Shown here: positions 24,001 through 37,700 of the stretch, piece after piece | Layout of the letters: every line of letters starts with the position of its first letter | How positions within the stretch are numbered: the stretch's first letter is position 1 | Source of the DNA: Bugulina stolonifera | Taxonomy: Eukaryota > Bryozoa > Gymnolaemata > Cheilostomatida > Bugulidae | Reading direction: 5' to 3' | DNA: 64,000 nucleotides | Assembly: GCA_935421135.1 (NCBI GenBank) | Contig: OW285188.1 | Span: forward strand, 8,846,733 to 8,910,732 | Notes under the pieces: generated by a model | Databases searched by the model: none | Seen by the model: the letters and a program-made list of their open reading frames with translations, nothing else | Told to the model about the DNA's origin: nothing | Translations under genes and position numbers: made by a program

Positions 24001-27000
24001 TAACATAAAGTCATATATAGCGATCGGATAATCACACAATATACATACATGCAGTACATGGTATATTTTTACAGATACGTTGTATGACTTGGCAAAACAT
24101 CACTCTGTAATCATGGTGAACCTTACACAGTGTTTCTGTTGATTACTAAATAGTACGGTCAAAAGACAGAATGACAGCAAATAAAATAACAACAGTAGTT
24201 TTATTATCAGACTTTTCTACTACCATCTACTACCACATACCAAAGGAATTTAAAGTGAAATTTTTGAATTTAAACAAATTCTAACCCAGGATCAGGTGGA
24301 TTGAATCACAATCTAATAGCATTAGAATAAATTAAAGTTAATACCCGACATCGCTTGTAGCCAATTTATCAATCATGTTCATAAGTAAATGTACGTATTT
24401 GTATATCACTATAAGAAGTATTAGTTATTGTACACGTAAAGCGTGGTCCCGGGTGCCAATGCTATTATTATCAGTAGCCTTAATCACCTACATGTAGCTT
24501 GACTGAGTGAGTCTTGTTGCTAATCGGTTATAATATCTTACGTGTAAACCCAATGTAACATTGTTCATACTTACATTTATATTGTCAAACCAACCTCATG
24601 GGAGAGCCTTTTAAAGGGTATGGCTCCACACATTCTGAGGTTAACAGTTGAATGCACAATTTGGCCAGTTTTTCCAAGGGGAATGGTAGTTGTTTTGAAA
24701 GCCCCAAGTTTGCGATACTATTGATTTTCATTATATTTTAGGTAGAGATAGCTTTCTGGAGATTACACTTTTTATTGATTTTCTAACAGTAACCAGTTGT
24801 TATGCTTTCGTAGGTTCATTGTTAAACCTTCTAACCATCCTTCAACATATTTTAATTAGCATAGACCCGACTTACATCAGACTTGTTCAACATATTTCTT
24901 ATAATTTTTCATGTAATCATTTGTCGCATAAATTGTACAGAGATAGTTGACACCCAGCACTGATGAATTTAAGCTAGCTTAATTGTGTCTATATAGCGAA
25001 CTGAAATACAGACTCGTTTGTTGTCGGCAATTGTTTCCCTACAGCATTCGGTTGTCAGGCGCCAAAGACTCATCACAATATGGTTACAACAATCACAAGA
25101 AATAACTTTAGGGTAGTCAATAAGCATTTAAACTAGTAAATCTTTCAGGGACTTCTAGACACTAGCTCTGTAGAGTACATTTTTAGTTTGAAAACAATGC
25201 ACAGTTCACCTACATGTAGGTTGAGTGTCTCTTCTTAGATGTAATGATACTTTGAAGCTTTTGCATTTTCCAAATACATGTACGTAAGTTTGATTCACAA
25301 GACAGGTAGATCTGTGACATCACCTGTTCAAAGAAATGGGGAGAGCCTAAGTCATAGTAAACTTACTATTTAAATAGGTAATCAAACACTTGCTACTCTA
25401 ATTCAAATTTTGATATTTCAAATGCAAAAAGCACTATGTAGGCTGCAGAGTACTCCAGTTATTGTTGTGTGGAGGGAATTTCAATTTTGACCCAAGGATT
25501 TGTAGATAGGTGCAATCAATTTTGGCTAGTTTGTAAAGATTTGCCACCATTGCCACCAATTAGCCAGTATGAACACAGCTTTATTTGTTAATTCAAATTG
25601 AGCGTAGAAGATGCCAAACCTACAACAGCAGACTTGTCTCCAATTAAAGCGTTGGTTGACTTTCTTTGCTGATTTGGAAAGCACTACATGCTAGGTACAG
25701 GATTAGTTACATCATCAAAATACCAGCACTTTCAGGTAAACTTTTTTGAGCATTTGAGAGAGTACAGTATTTGCAGGCTATTAAAAGTCAAATTGCATGC
25801 CTGTAGAGTTACTGACATGTTGGCCTACATGTAGCATATCATGCTGAAGTTGAAAATAGGTTCTACACAGCTAGAGTTGTGAAATTGCTGAAAGATATAC
25901 AAGTTTAAAGATTAATAATCCAACAGGCTATGACTACAACATTAGTCATGACCGGCAGAGCATTCAAGTTTGCAACGCTAGCTGATGCAGCTTAACTTCA
26001 TTTTAACTGGTAGCAAAATAAACATTAAAGCAAACTTTAACTCAGACTGTCTGGCAGACCTGAAAAATAAAAACACATGACATTAATTAAATTTAATAGG
26101 GACTCAGATTGAGGTTGATCTATTTTGACCATCTTTATCTTAGAATTAGAATAAATATCATCATCATCATGACTATTACAACCATATTTCATAAAACTTA
26201 AAAATAATATTAATATAAAATAATACTAATAAAATATATCAAAACATACATGTATATTAATATATTTATTTTACACCAATTTTTAAACAATAGAATATAA
26301 CATCACATTGACACTGAATTGATTTCACAGATTTGCATCGATTTTGATTTTCATTTTTTTGATTCTCTCTGCTGATTTAAATTCAAATGCAAACGGCAGA
26401 TAATATGAAAGTATATTCATTCTTTCATTGACTGAAAAGATGCGAGCTGCTTGCGTGTGGTGTTAGTGTTTGATTGTAATCAACAACGACGGATAAACAA
26501 GAAAAAAGAACAAAATTGAACAGCTTTGGTTTATTTATTTTTAGTCTAAACCTGAACCTCAGCGGGTATAACCTGAAAAGGTTCTCAGGGGGTTAGGGCC
26601 GCATCGCATAGTAGGTCGTTGCCTTCCGTCCTTGTTTGTAGGTCGTCAGTAGGTACCCTTAAGACCTAAAATGTTAATATTATGGTTGGGAGAGATATTA
26701 GAGCGCCCGAAGGTAAGAAAAGGATCTTGCTTTACTACTCAGGCTACATAGCTTCAGGGTGTTGACCTTTGGCTCGGCTACTCGACCAACACCGGCGCGA
26801 TAAAAGCGATAAAGGCCGAAAGGTCAGTTTTGTGCTTCAATGTTTTTATGTCGGCAATAATACCAAGCGGTTGCGCAGTGTCAGTAAAAAAGCGGAAAAC
26901 TCCTAAACAACGCAAACTTTTGTAATATGTCCATCGTTAGGTTGTTTAGTGGCTACAAGTGTCTATTTTTTACTTTTCTATTTCCTGTAAGCATGAATAA

Positions 27001-27339
27001 CATAAAGAAAATGATATATTTATATTAAAATTATTATATATTTTGTTACTACCTAAATTTGAGTTTTATTGTTATGAATTATGATTATTGCATCATTTTG
27101 CTATAATTAATAATAATGATGACCATGATTTTATTGTACATATACATCATCTCATGACCATGATTATAATCCTAGTAGATGGGGAAAAGCAACTAGGTGC
27201 AGTAAAGTAGTGGAGAAATTTAGATAGCCTTAGTTCCTTGTTTGTGGTTGGGGTTTGGGGCAAGGGCGGTCAACCAGCAAAATATAGAGAAGACAGCTTC
27301 TCCTGCTTCAGTTTTGACGAAGAACAAGGGCTATCTCAA

Positions 27340-28345
27340 ATTTCTCCACTTCTGCACCCGGGAAAAGTCAGACTCACTCCCCGTGACCTCAGGCGTTCCC
27401 CCAGGGATCTGTTCTTGGACCTGTGTTATTCTTAGTGTTCCTAAATGACCTTCCTGACTGTGTCGATTGCTCGGTGGGCCTGTTTGCTGACGACACCCTG
27501 ATCTACCAAACTATATGTAACCAACTTGACACCGATAGATTTCAAAACAACCTCAACCCTCTAGGTAACTGGGCAAAAAAGTGGGAGATGAGCTTCAACA
27601 TCACTAAGAGTAAAATCATTGGTTTCAACACAAAGGAAGCTGTGCCCTATTACACTCTAGATGGATCTGTACTGGAACACACTGGCAATACTGTGTGCTT
27701 GGGCCTGATACTCCAAGAGAACCTGAGATTCGATGCTCATATCCCAAATAAAATGCAGAAAGCCAAAAGACAGCTTGGAATGGTACGAAGGGCCCTTTAC
27801 TGGGCACCTGAAAGTGCAAAACTCACAGCATACAAGTCTTTATGTCTGCCTCACCTAGAATATGGAGCTGCTGCTTGGGACCCCCCTGCAAAAAAAGATA
27901 TTGAAGCGCTGGAAAATGTTCAGGATCAGGCCGCAAGATTTATTACGAATCTAAAGGGCAGACAGCAGATGAACGATGTAAAACAGAAGCTTGGACTTCT
28001 ACCTCTACAAGAGAGACGCAAAAACCGAAGGGTGAATGTCCTGTCTCATGAAGACTCGCACCCAGCATTGAGCGCCTCATATGATGAAATTGTCCTGCAA
28101 CATTTCAACAACAGCCAGATACAGACTAAAGCCCAGACCAGAGGCATACCAAGATCCATCAGAACCAACTACAACCAGTACCATAACAGCTTTCTACCGA
28201 GAACAGTTCGAGATTTAAAGATCGCACAATCCTACTGATACTTCAAGCAATCCCCAAATGACAGGTGGCACTAACCTGCACAGATCAACTTTTAATAATT
28301 CCTAAACTAATACATGAAATACTGTCCCAACTTATGTTGTCCACT
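27340..28345 (+). mobile_element. 5'-truncated LINE with C-terminal half of reverse transcriptase
   Basis: The frame up to 27402 reads LPVTSGVP, the usual lead into RT motif 4. The main frame (27403-28238) carries SVLGPVLFLVFLND, the catalytic FADDT motif, the thumb region, and a tail with LPHLEYGAAAWDPP and LENVQDQAARFI. These are typical of L2/CR1/jockey-like LINEs. A one-base excess in a five-C run (27398-27402) shifts the frame between the two parts, so the copy is broken. No endonuclease domain is present. The region from 28239 to ~28345 is the element's tail, repeated at 29130-29250. There is no sign of a living element; the copy is probably old. Confidence 0.85.
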
Positions 28346-29045
28346 GTCTCAATATCTCGGTGTAGTAATACAGTCAAACCTGAAGTTCAACAGCATATAT
28401 CCAATAAAGTCAACACTGCGAATAAGGCACTGGGATGTATTAAATATACTTTCCACGATGCTCCTGAACACGCAAAACTAGTAGCATACACAAGCCTCTG
28501 CTGTCCCATTCTTTAGTATGCTGATGTCCTGTGGGGCCCAGCAGAAACCACTACAAGCAATGAGGTGGAACATGTACAAAACCAAGCCATTAAATTTGTG
28601 AAGAGCATCAAAGGACGGCATGGCATCTCAAAAGGACATACTGATTTTGGACTACAAACATTAAAAGACAGGAGAAAGAACCACAAACTCACTCATTTAA
28701 TGAGAATTCTCTCACAAGAAGGCAAACATGAAGCCCTATCCTCTGAATACGGTGGCCTATCCTCTGCATACGGTGCTATCATGAACAGCCAATGTACTAA
28801 CAAGAGCTGCGAAAAGAGCAGAACCTACCTCAATCTATGCTGCACCACATATCTATCATAACAGTTTTCCACCAAGAACCATATGAGATCTAAGGATAGT
28901 ATCTCTACAATCCCAATCTGAAAATTGAAAACGGCCAAGTGCTGGAAAACTGCAAAATCACTGTTTTTTCCCCTTATCTTATTATACGAGGCCCTCTAGT
29001 TTTTTTACCGTTAAAGTGAAGTTAGAGTGTCCTAAATTCATTGAG
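28346..29045 (+). mobile_element. Second, diverged LINE 3' fragment with in-frame stop
   Basis: The plus strand encodes the post-RT region of a related LINE. ALGCIKYTFHDAPEHAKLVA is followed by a stop (TAG at 28515) and then VEHVQNQAIKFVKSIKGRHG and LQTLKDRRKNHKLTHLMRI, which parallel the first copy (LENVQDQAARFI, LPLQERRKNRR). A 3' UTR follows, from ACCAAGAACCATATGAGATC to GTGTCCTAAATTCATTGAGG. It is a pseudogene copy. Confidence 0.75.
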
Positions 29046-29129
29046 GTAAGAATCTCATCATTATGTTAGTAGTATAAATCCTTATCTTTTATGTCTCTGT
29101 CCATAAGATAAAATAAAACAATCCTATCC

Positions 29130-29610
29130 TCTCCTGCTAATACTTGAAGCAATCCTCAAATGACAGGACGTAGCACCGACCTGTACAGTACAACTTTTAA
29201 TAAATTCTGAACCATTGAATAGAATACTGTATCAACTTATGTTGCCCATTCTCCCATATGAGGTACCACTGTCTTATATGAGGGACGCCCCTTTCACTCC
29301 CTGGGTAGTCTAGCGCGATGATGATCTCCATGTAGGTCCATAACATGATAAGCAGTGCTTAGAAGAGCTGCGGAAAGAGAACTTATCTCAAACTAGGCTG
29401 CATCACATATCTAACGTAAAAGTTTTCTACCAAGAACCATGCAAGATCTAAGGATAGCGCCTCTAGAATCCCAATCTGAAACCTGAAAACGGCAAAATGT
29501 TGGAAACCTGCACAGCCACTGTTTTTCCCCTTTTCGTAGACCTACGAGGCCCTAATTTTTGTACTATTATGGTGGCGTTGGAGTGTCCTAAATTCATTGA
29601 GATAAGAATT
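29130..29610 (+). mobile_element. Third LINE tail block: duplicated 3' ends plus inserted repeat
   Basis: 29130-29250 repeats the tail of the first LINE (ACTTCAAGCAATCCCCAAAT versus ACTTGAAGCAATCCTCAAAT). 29255-29345 is a repeat shared with 44555-44665. 29350-29610 repeats the 3' end of the second LINE (ACCAAGAACCATGCAAGATC to GTGTCCTAAATTCATTGAGA). The same order of tail then 3' end at 28215-28930 suggests a block duplication or nested insertions. Confidence 0.7.
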
Positions 29611-29879
29611 CAATTTAAACTCGAATAGCCCTAAAGGATATGATTTTCATTTTTGTTTTTATATTTTAAGGAAGTCAAATTTATTTATATTTATTCATCA
29701 TTTATATTTATAATTTTATTATTAAAAGAAGGTGATGAATTAAATTTAAAATTAAATCTCATTTTGACCTTGTCCTCTGGAAATCCCCCAACATGGTTTG
29801 AAAGGAAGGCATGCCCATTTGGTGTTGCCATAAGATAACCATGACATCAACATGCAACATCATAAATATACATGTGATT

Positions 29880-30062
29880 CTTACCTCAAAGAATTTAAAA
29901 CAGTCTAAAACTACCATTACTGTGTTAAAGTAGAGAACCTCGTATGTGTGAGATAAGAGAAAAACATTGGTCATGTAGGTTTCCAACATTTTGCTGTTTT
30001 TAGTTTTGAGATTGAAATTGTTGAGGCCCTATCCTTGGATCTTGTATGGTTCTTGGTAGTGT
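29880..30062 (-). mobile_element. Fourth copy of the LINE 3' UTR, inverted
   Basis: Read on the minus strand from 30062, it runs CTACCAAGAACCATACAAGA, TCCAAGGATAG, AAAATGTTGGAAACCTACA, ACGAGGTTCTCTA and TTTGAGGTAAGAATC. These are the same landmarks, in the same order, as 29433-29608. A 76-codon minus frame here (29989-29759) is only this UTR and its flank. Confidence 0.7.
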
Positions 30063-31702
30063 GTATTCTCATTCTGCGGCAAGTGATCAATCAATAATCA
30101 ACTTTTCAAATTTCACAGGGGAATATCACTGTTTGAAATCTGTTATACTTTCACTAATTTTGTTTGTAGTTATTTCGTTGCATTGCAGTTTACAGCCTCT
30201 TAATGAAAATATTTCAACAAGACTGCAAGGTTAAAGCATTAAGGAAATCACGTTTTGATGTTGATATTCAAAATCTACAGGTATTGAGCTTCCATTTGAG
30301 TATTTGTTTGACTTCCTATATTCAGGGGTTCAAGAAATATGAGTTGTCAAACTGGACTATCTCCAAAAACACTTGCAGTTGTAGGCTATGACGTAGGTGC
30401 CATGCGGAAATAAAGCCAAACATTTACTGAATCGCTATAGCTATTTGTTTACATTGCATTTATGATAAAGTAATTAATCACTAATAATAGCATTTGATCC
30501 AAAAGTGAATAAGTCAGTTACAATAAAAGTGTCAGCATATCTAAGAACCACAACTGGTTTTGTAATTAGGAACACATGCTTGGATGTTTTCCATGCAATG
30601 CATGCCAATGAAAACATCGCTGCACACTGTTCAACAGCATTGACTGTGTCACAATCATTTTTACTATTTGCTTGGAACCTGTGGGTAGCTTCCCATAAAT
30701 AATTTGGCAGTGACTAGAACGTACCCCAGGCTATAAATTGCTGAAATATTATTGGATATTTTACCATAGATTAAAATATATTTATTAGTGAAGGTTACTA
30801 TATAATTACTACTGCAGTGGTGCGGCGGCCTGGCATCAACATCACAGGTCAAAGGTCACCACAATGGTTTCTCATCTAGCCAAGTTTGTACGAGCGTTTT
30901 TCTACAGGGTAGATTTCTGAGGGCTATATCTCTGAATATATTAGGCCCACGAAGACAACCAATAGCTCAAATTGAAGCTCAATACCTCTAAATTGTGAAT
31001 ATACACATGTGAAGTAGTTTCCTTAATGCTTTAAGTCTTTCATCACAATTCAAGTTGTAAGTTTTTTGTTGCTATACATGTACATGTATATCTAAATCGT
31101 GAGTCCAGTTAATGAACCACAAATCGTTGCTTCAGTTTGGCCTCTCAGCTGATCAGAACATACTTCAAGACTGAGTGTAGGCCTAAATAAACCAACAATT
31201 GATCAAGTGGATTTGATAAGAGAATACTAGCCTTGTGGCTATCGCTTAACAAAATAGTTATTGCAACATGTGTAATATTCTTCTTGTTACAAAAATGTAG
31301 CACTGTCATCACCTTGTCAGGTCCAATCATTTTTATTGTATGTCCTGCTGTACTGGTAGTAGTAGCACGGGAGCACTAGTAGTAAAAGTAGCACCCCGGC
31401 CCCTAAAGGTTGTATGAGATGTTACTCTATGCCAAGTTAAAAGTAGACTATGAGCTAAACTGAAAAATGAGGCGCTATTTATAAGACGTTTTTACCCCCT
31501 CCTCAGTTCAAACTGTCTGGGTTAGTCATAAGGGAAGCTCGATATGTTACAGTTAATATGAAAAGCTCAGACTAACAGAACTTGTCAATCATTTACACAT
31601 GCCGATGATCTAATTATTGTCTTGTTTGCCTTTCAGTTGTATCACTAGCATGTGTGTGATTACTTTTTTCAGATCGGAGTGCAGATTCTCCAAATCGCAT
31701 GA
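30063..31702. other. Intergenic region upstream of MTR4
   Basis: No gene found. The last part must contain the MTR4 promoter. A pyrimidine-rich acceptor (TTTTTTCAG, ending at ~31672) 30 bp before the MTR4 start codon suggests a spliced 5' UTR exon upstream. A GTAGTAGTAG-type short run lies near 31.36-31.39 kb. Confidence 0.5.
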
Positions 31703-34700
31703 ATGGCTGAGTTAGATGAACTGTTTGATGTTTTTGGTGAGTCAACAGAAAGCACTTCAGCGGCTCTACCAACGGCAAAGTTGACAAAGAAAAAGGCGCC
31801 GACGGACAATGCTGCTATTGATATTTTAAAGCGTCGTCGAGAAGAGGCAAAAGAAAGTCATGTTGAAGAAGCAAAGAAACTCAAAATGGCTATTGTAGAT
31901 GAGCTAAGGTATTTATTTCAGTTTCCAATATTGTATGTTGTGTATGTAAAACAACATGATTTTGCTGTCAATAATGACATAGACATAGATTATAGATAGG
32001 CCTATATGGTATCCTTGTAGGTTGATGGAAGACTTACCCAGACTACAGCTACACCAAATAGATACCATCGAGTCATGTACACACGAAGTAGCATTACCTC
32101 CTGACATGGAATACAAACCACTCAAGTCCATTACTGGACCCCCTGCTAAAGAATATCCATTTATCCTTGACCCTTTTCAAAAGGAATCAATTCTTTGTTT
32201 AGAAAATAATGAATCTGTAAGTACTTTAGAACATCTACATGTGCATGTATCTTGTTCATGTCGCAATTTGTACTAAAAGCACATTCCACAAGGACGTAGA
32301 CTGTGACTATTCATTTTGACGCGTTGTCTTCCTCCAGACCATTTTGATCTTGAAAAACTATATCAAAACTAATTTTGGTGTTGTCTTTCCTTATATGGCA
32401 TACTTCAAGAGTGGAAAATGTCTACCATCTTAAACATACACATTTTTCATTAGCCGCCCCAAAGTAGTTCTGTATCAAATGCATTTTAATTTCACATCAT
32501 GTTGCCTTACTCATGAAAGTTTATATACTTTATTCAGATAAAAATTGAAATTTGCAGTAATCTAATAGATACCTAAATTTTGTTTTCAAATCAGTAGTTC
32601 TAGTTTGGCTACTAAATAGAGGTGCATTGATGATAATATCTGCTTTTAGGGTGTTATGAAAGGCTTATAACTGTATGCAATTGGGTAATTCAAACCCGCT
32701 TTGTTATAGAAGTATAATGTAATGTTATTTATTGATGTAGGTGTTGGTGTCAGCACATACGTCAGCTGGTAAAACTGTTGTTGCCTTATATGCCATAGCC
32801 ATGTCACTCAAAGCCAAACAGAGGGTTATCTACACTTCACCCATAAAGGTACACTATTGAATTCTGAGGCTTATGCCACAGTATACGAGTATATCACCGA
32901 GTTTAAAATTCTGTACTGAGTAGCATGTTCTCTATCATGTGTGTCATTCAATATTCACACTAGGGTCTATAATCTATGCTTGTCATCTGTGCTATCTTTG
33001 CTGCCTTTAGGCACTGAGTAACCAGAAATTCAGAGAGTTGTCTGAAGAGTTTGGGGATGTTGGTCTGATGACTGGTGACGTTACGATTAACCCGAGTGCT
33101 TCCTGTTTGGTGATGACCACAGAGATCTTACGAAGGTCTGTGTTGTAATCACCATTAACCAAATTCTCACACGCATGTACAGGTCCATTATATACACTAG
33201 TGACCTTTTGTATTCGTGTGCACAAAATAGTCACTAGTTATGATTAGCTGTCACTGCCGACACACACTTAATAGCTGCTGGACACTCATGAGTAAGTAGT
33301 TTATGAATTCCAAATCTTAATATAGCTGGCTTCTTACATTAAAATACTTTCAACTGACTGGTTCTTAGGCACCTTTTAATTGTGATTCAATAATTTGAGT
33401 GTATAGTACCATTAATACTAAAGCCCATTATTCACTGTCACAATTGAAGGCCGTGTAGTCAGTAGTGTTAGGTGTCTGTAGGTATTATGTATTTTAATGT
33501 AAGAAGCCAGCTGATTTGGCCTTTTATAGCTTATAAGTGTACGTGCATATACATGTACATGTATATGACCTGGGTTCACATACATATATTATATATGTAT
33601 GTGAACCCAGATCATATACATGTATATGCACATACACTTATAGACTATAAAAGGCCTACACATATTCACAATGTTTTGCACAATTTACATGATAGATGTA
33701 TGAACGATTGTTATGTTTTTCCGTTGGCAGCATGTTGTACAGAGGTTCAGAGATTATGAGAGAGGTTGCCTGGGTGATATTTGATGAGATTCACTACATG
33801 AGAGACAAAGACAGGGGTGTGGTGTGGGAGGAGACTATTATACTCCTTCCTGATAATGTACATTACGTCTTTCTCTCCGCAACAATTCCTAACGCCTCCC
33901 AGGTTCGTCTCAACCACTACATGTTTTGATCACAGCGACCTTTCCAAGACTCGCTAATCGTTTTTTGAGCTGATTGACTTAGTCTTTGTATGAGATCAAA
34001 CTCTGTAGCCGATCTCTACTACATATTCCTGTATAAAGCACAAAGATCATTCATATAATGCTATCTGCTGTAGGTTTTCTATTTTCAGCTCTGTTGCAAC
34101 GTTGGGTAATTTACAGCACAGGCCGATATACTACTCGTATTTACACGTTATATAGTTGTTCTGTAACGGTGAATTTTGACGAAATAATAATATTAGAGAT
34201 TTTATACACTGTTTTATACATTGTACACTGTTTGTGATTTCTGTCTTGCCCACTTGTACATATGTAGATGGTTTGTATTTATGTAGTTCGCGGAGTGGAT
34301 AGCCCATCTGCATCATCAGCCATGTCACGTTGTATACACAGACTATCGTCCTACTCCTCTACAGCACTATATCTACCCTGCTGGTGGCGATGGCCTTCAC
34401 CTTGTAGTCGATGAACAAGGAAACTTCCGTGAAGAGAACTTCAACACAGCAATGGCATCTCTCCTTAGTGCTGGAGACGCTTCCAAAGGTGACCAGACTA
34501 CTAGGGGTTATTATTGTATCGTTTGTTATATATCAATATCTCTATTCTACATTGTGTTTTCTGCATAATGGGTAGCGAATGGTGCAACCAGGTGATTCAC
34601 CCATATCCTACTGTCTTTAGGTGATGCTAAAGGTAGGAAAGGAGGATTCAAGGGGGAAACTAACTGTTTCAGAATAATCAAGATGATTATGGAGCGTAAC

Positions 34701-37700
34701 TTTGCTCCTGTTATCGTCTTCAGCTTCAGTAAGAAAGATTGTGAGGCATATGCATTACAAATGGCAAAGATAGAGTTTAACACAAAGGTAAGGAGACCCT
34801 ATTTACATATAGCCTGCGTGTGTCAACCTATTTACATGATGTAACTTGCCGTGTGTCGGTCATATAAGGCTGCACTCTGTGCTTGTATGTCATGCGTTGG
34901 TAGGAACTATAACAATCGACTGCAAGTTCAAGTAATTTCCATATCACCTCGTATCGCAATTAAATCTTTCCTGTGTGCACAGTGTACATACAATGTCACG
35001 TCACGTTGCTTCTTAAGGACGAGAAGAACCTGGTGGAAGAAGTGTTCAATAACGCCATTGATACTCTCTCAGATGAAGATAAGAAGCTACCACAAGTAGA
35101 GCATGTGTTACCTCTGCTCAAGAAAGGTAAATCATTTGTAACATTGCGGATAACTACCAAATCTATTCACTGCAGGTTACCTCTGCTTAGGTATGATACT
35201 ACAGTACACAATCACCGTGTTGATTTTGTACTGCAGATAACCACTGGTTTAATCTCAAACAGCTGATAGGTAAATATACGTGTAGGTAGTGATAGCAAAA
35301 GTGAGTGTAGCCAATCCTCCTAAAGGTATCTCTGTTCTCGCCTACTAACAGGGTTTTGATCCAACCAGGAGTTATGTTATCTTCATATTATATTCACTAA
35401 CTAAAAATTGTGTTCTACCTGAGGTGCTATCTAAACTGGTTGGTCACTTCACTATCCAACAAGCATATACATGTATATGTACATTGTAGATGTTATCTTG
35501 ACCCTGATTTGCTCTATTGGAATATTATAATAACTGGTATGTTTACATGTGAATGTTCATTACCAATACAGGTATAGGTATACATCACTCAGGGTTATTA
35601 CCTCTTCTGAAAGAGACTATTGAGATCTTGTTTGCTGAAGGCCTGATTAAAGCACTATTTGCCACAGAAACATTCGCCATGGGCCTCAACATGCCTGCCA
35701 GAACAGTAAGAGTCCCCCATTTCCTCATTTGCATTAACTCAATATTTTGATGAATCAAATCTTTATAACGTGTATATAATTCTATTTAATATGATCAGCA
35801 ACAATCACAGTTATCACAGAAATTCCCTCATTTGTTGTGCGCTTTTGGATTCGTTATATCAATATTATGTTGACAGTATAGTAGGCAGTTGTCTTCTCTT
35901 ACTCGTAGATAAGACAACCAATAGCAGTGATATAACTATTAATACTAGGCAAGCAGAACTGTTTCAATGGGTAGTGCATGGTTATATGTAGTGTACTGTA
36001 TGGTTATATGTAGTGTACTGTGTGGTTATAGGTAGTGTTTACTAGTGCTAGAAAGTTTGATGGTCAGGACTACAGATGGGTGTCTTCTGGAGAGTACATA
36101 CAGATGAGTGGGAGAGCTGGTAGACGTGGTCTAGATGACAGAGGTAGGTATCTGTACAGTTAAAACTTTAGACAGTAGATCGGCCTCATTTAGTGTCAAG
36201 ATTAATTTTAATCTCTATGTTGCATTGGTCCTCTCAACCAGAATAAGGTAGACTATATATGTATATCACTGTGTCACTTTACTGACTGCTACCAATATTG
36301 AGTGGCAAAATGTTTCCCAACCAACAGCACATGCACATTCGTTTATGTATAGTATAGTATGTTCTGTTACGTCGATATACTGGTGGCCTGTCATATAGTT
36401 TACTCATCCATTGTGTATATAAGATATATCACTATCCTTTCCATAGGCATAGTTATACAGATGATAGATGACAGAATGAGTCCAGCCACAGCTAAACTCA
36501 TCCTTCAGGGAACAGCTGACCCATTAAATTCAGCTTTTCATCTCACATATAACATGGTACGTATATCACACATAATATGGTACATATATCACACATAATA
36601 TAGTACATACATGTATATCACATATCATGGTAGGCCTACATATATCACACATAATATAGTACGTATATCACACATAATATAGTACATACATGTATATCAC
36701 ATATCATGGTAGGCCTACATATATCACACATAATATAGTACGTATATCACACATAATATAGTACGTATATCACATATAACATGGTACGTATATCACACAT
36801 AATATAGTACATACATGTATATCACATATCATGGTAGGCCTACATATATCACACATAATATAGTACGTATATCACACATAATATAGTATGTATATCACAC
36901 ATAATATAGTACATACATGTATATCACATATCATGGTAGGCCTACATATATCACACATAATATAGTACGTATATCACACATAATATGGTACATACATGTA
37001 TATCACATAACATGGTAGGCCTACATATATTACACATATATAGTACGTATATCACATAAAATGTGGTACGTAGAATGTATATCACATATAATGTGATATT
37101 TATATCATATTATAATAGGGTATATACATCATGTATGTCACATTTACATTATGTGTAAGCATTACCCTGCCATATGAACAGTAATAAAGTCGGTCGTGGT
37201 TTTGTGATGTCACGTTAGTTGTACTTCAATATTGGTATTACAATACCACATTACAGGTGCTGAACCTGTTGAGGGTGGAGGAGATAAATCCTGAGTATAT
37301 GTTAGAGAGATCGTTCTACCAGTTCCAGAACTACTCTAGTCTACCGGGTCTCACCGACAACCTCAAATCCATGGAGACTAAGCACAATGATATCAAGGTG
37401 GCGACTCGATTCTTTCGATTCAGCAAATGTGTTGCTTAGTTAGATAATGTGTAGATGTAATTGATATTACTGCATTGTATTACATTGCATTTAATGCTTT
37501 TTTATGCAAAAGAAATTGTCTTTTGAGGAGTCAGAGACTTGTTTCAAATCCATGAGAATACCAGTCCCTGACTGGGGTTCGAACCCGGGGCCTCTACAGC
37601 ACCTAATTGCCTAGCACAGTGAACAGACCATGCTACCACTACACCAGCTCAGCTAAAAACATCATATAAAAACTAGCCAAACCCCTACATTGTACTTTCT

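Larger units (their letters stand above)
21841..27200. other. Gene-poor region upstream of the LINE nest
   Basis: No supported gene. It includes a ~90-bp imperfect tandem duplication (22535-22705), a palindrome (23950-24000) and AT-rich low-complexity DNA (26.1-26.3 kb and 26.98-27.13 kb). Between them lies a less AT-rich stretch (about 26560-26850) with no recognisable content. The palindrome TACATGTA occurs five times between 24.4 and 26.3 kb. Confidence 0.5.

Noticed and set aside
29759..29989. 76-codon minus-strand frame
   Set aside because: It overlaps the inverted LINE 3' UTR copy and its flank, with no independent coding evidence.
37507..37654. Functional tRNA gene
   Set aside because: Box A and box B are present, but the ends do not form an acceptor stem and the sequence continues into a body shared with other copies, which fits a SINE.
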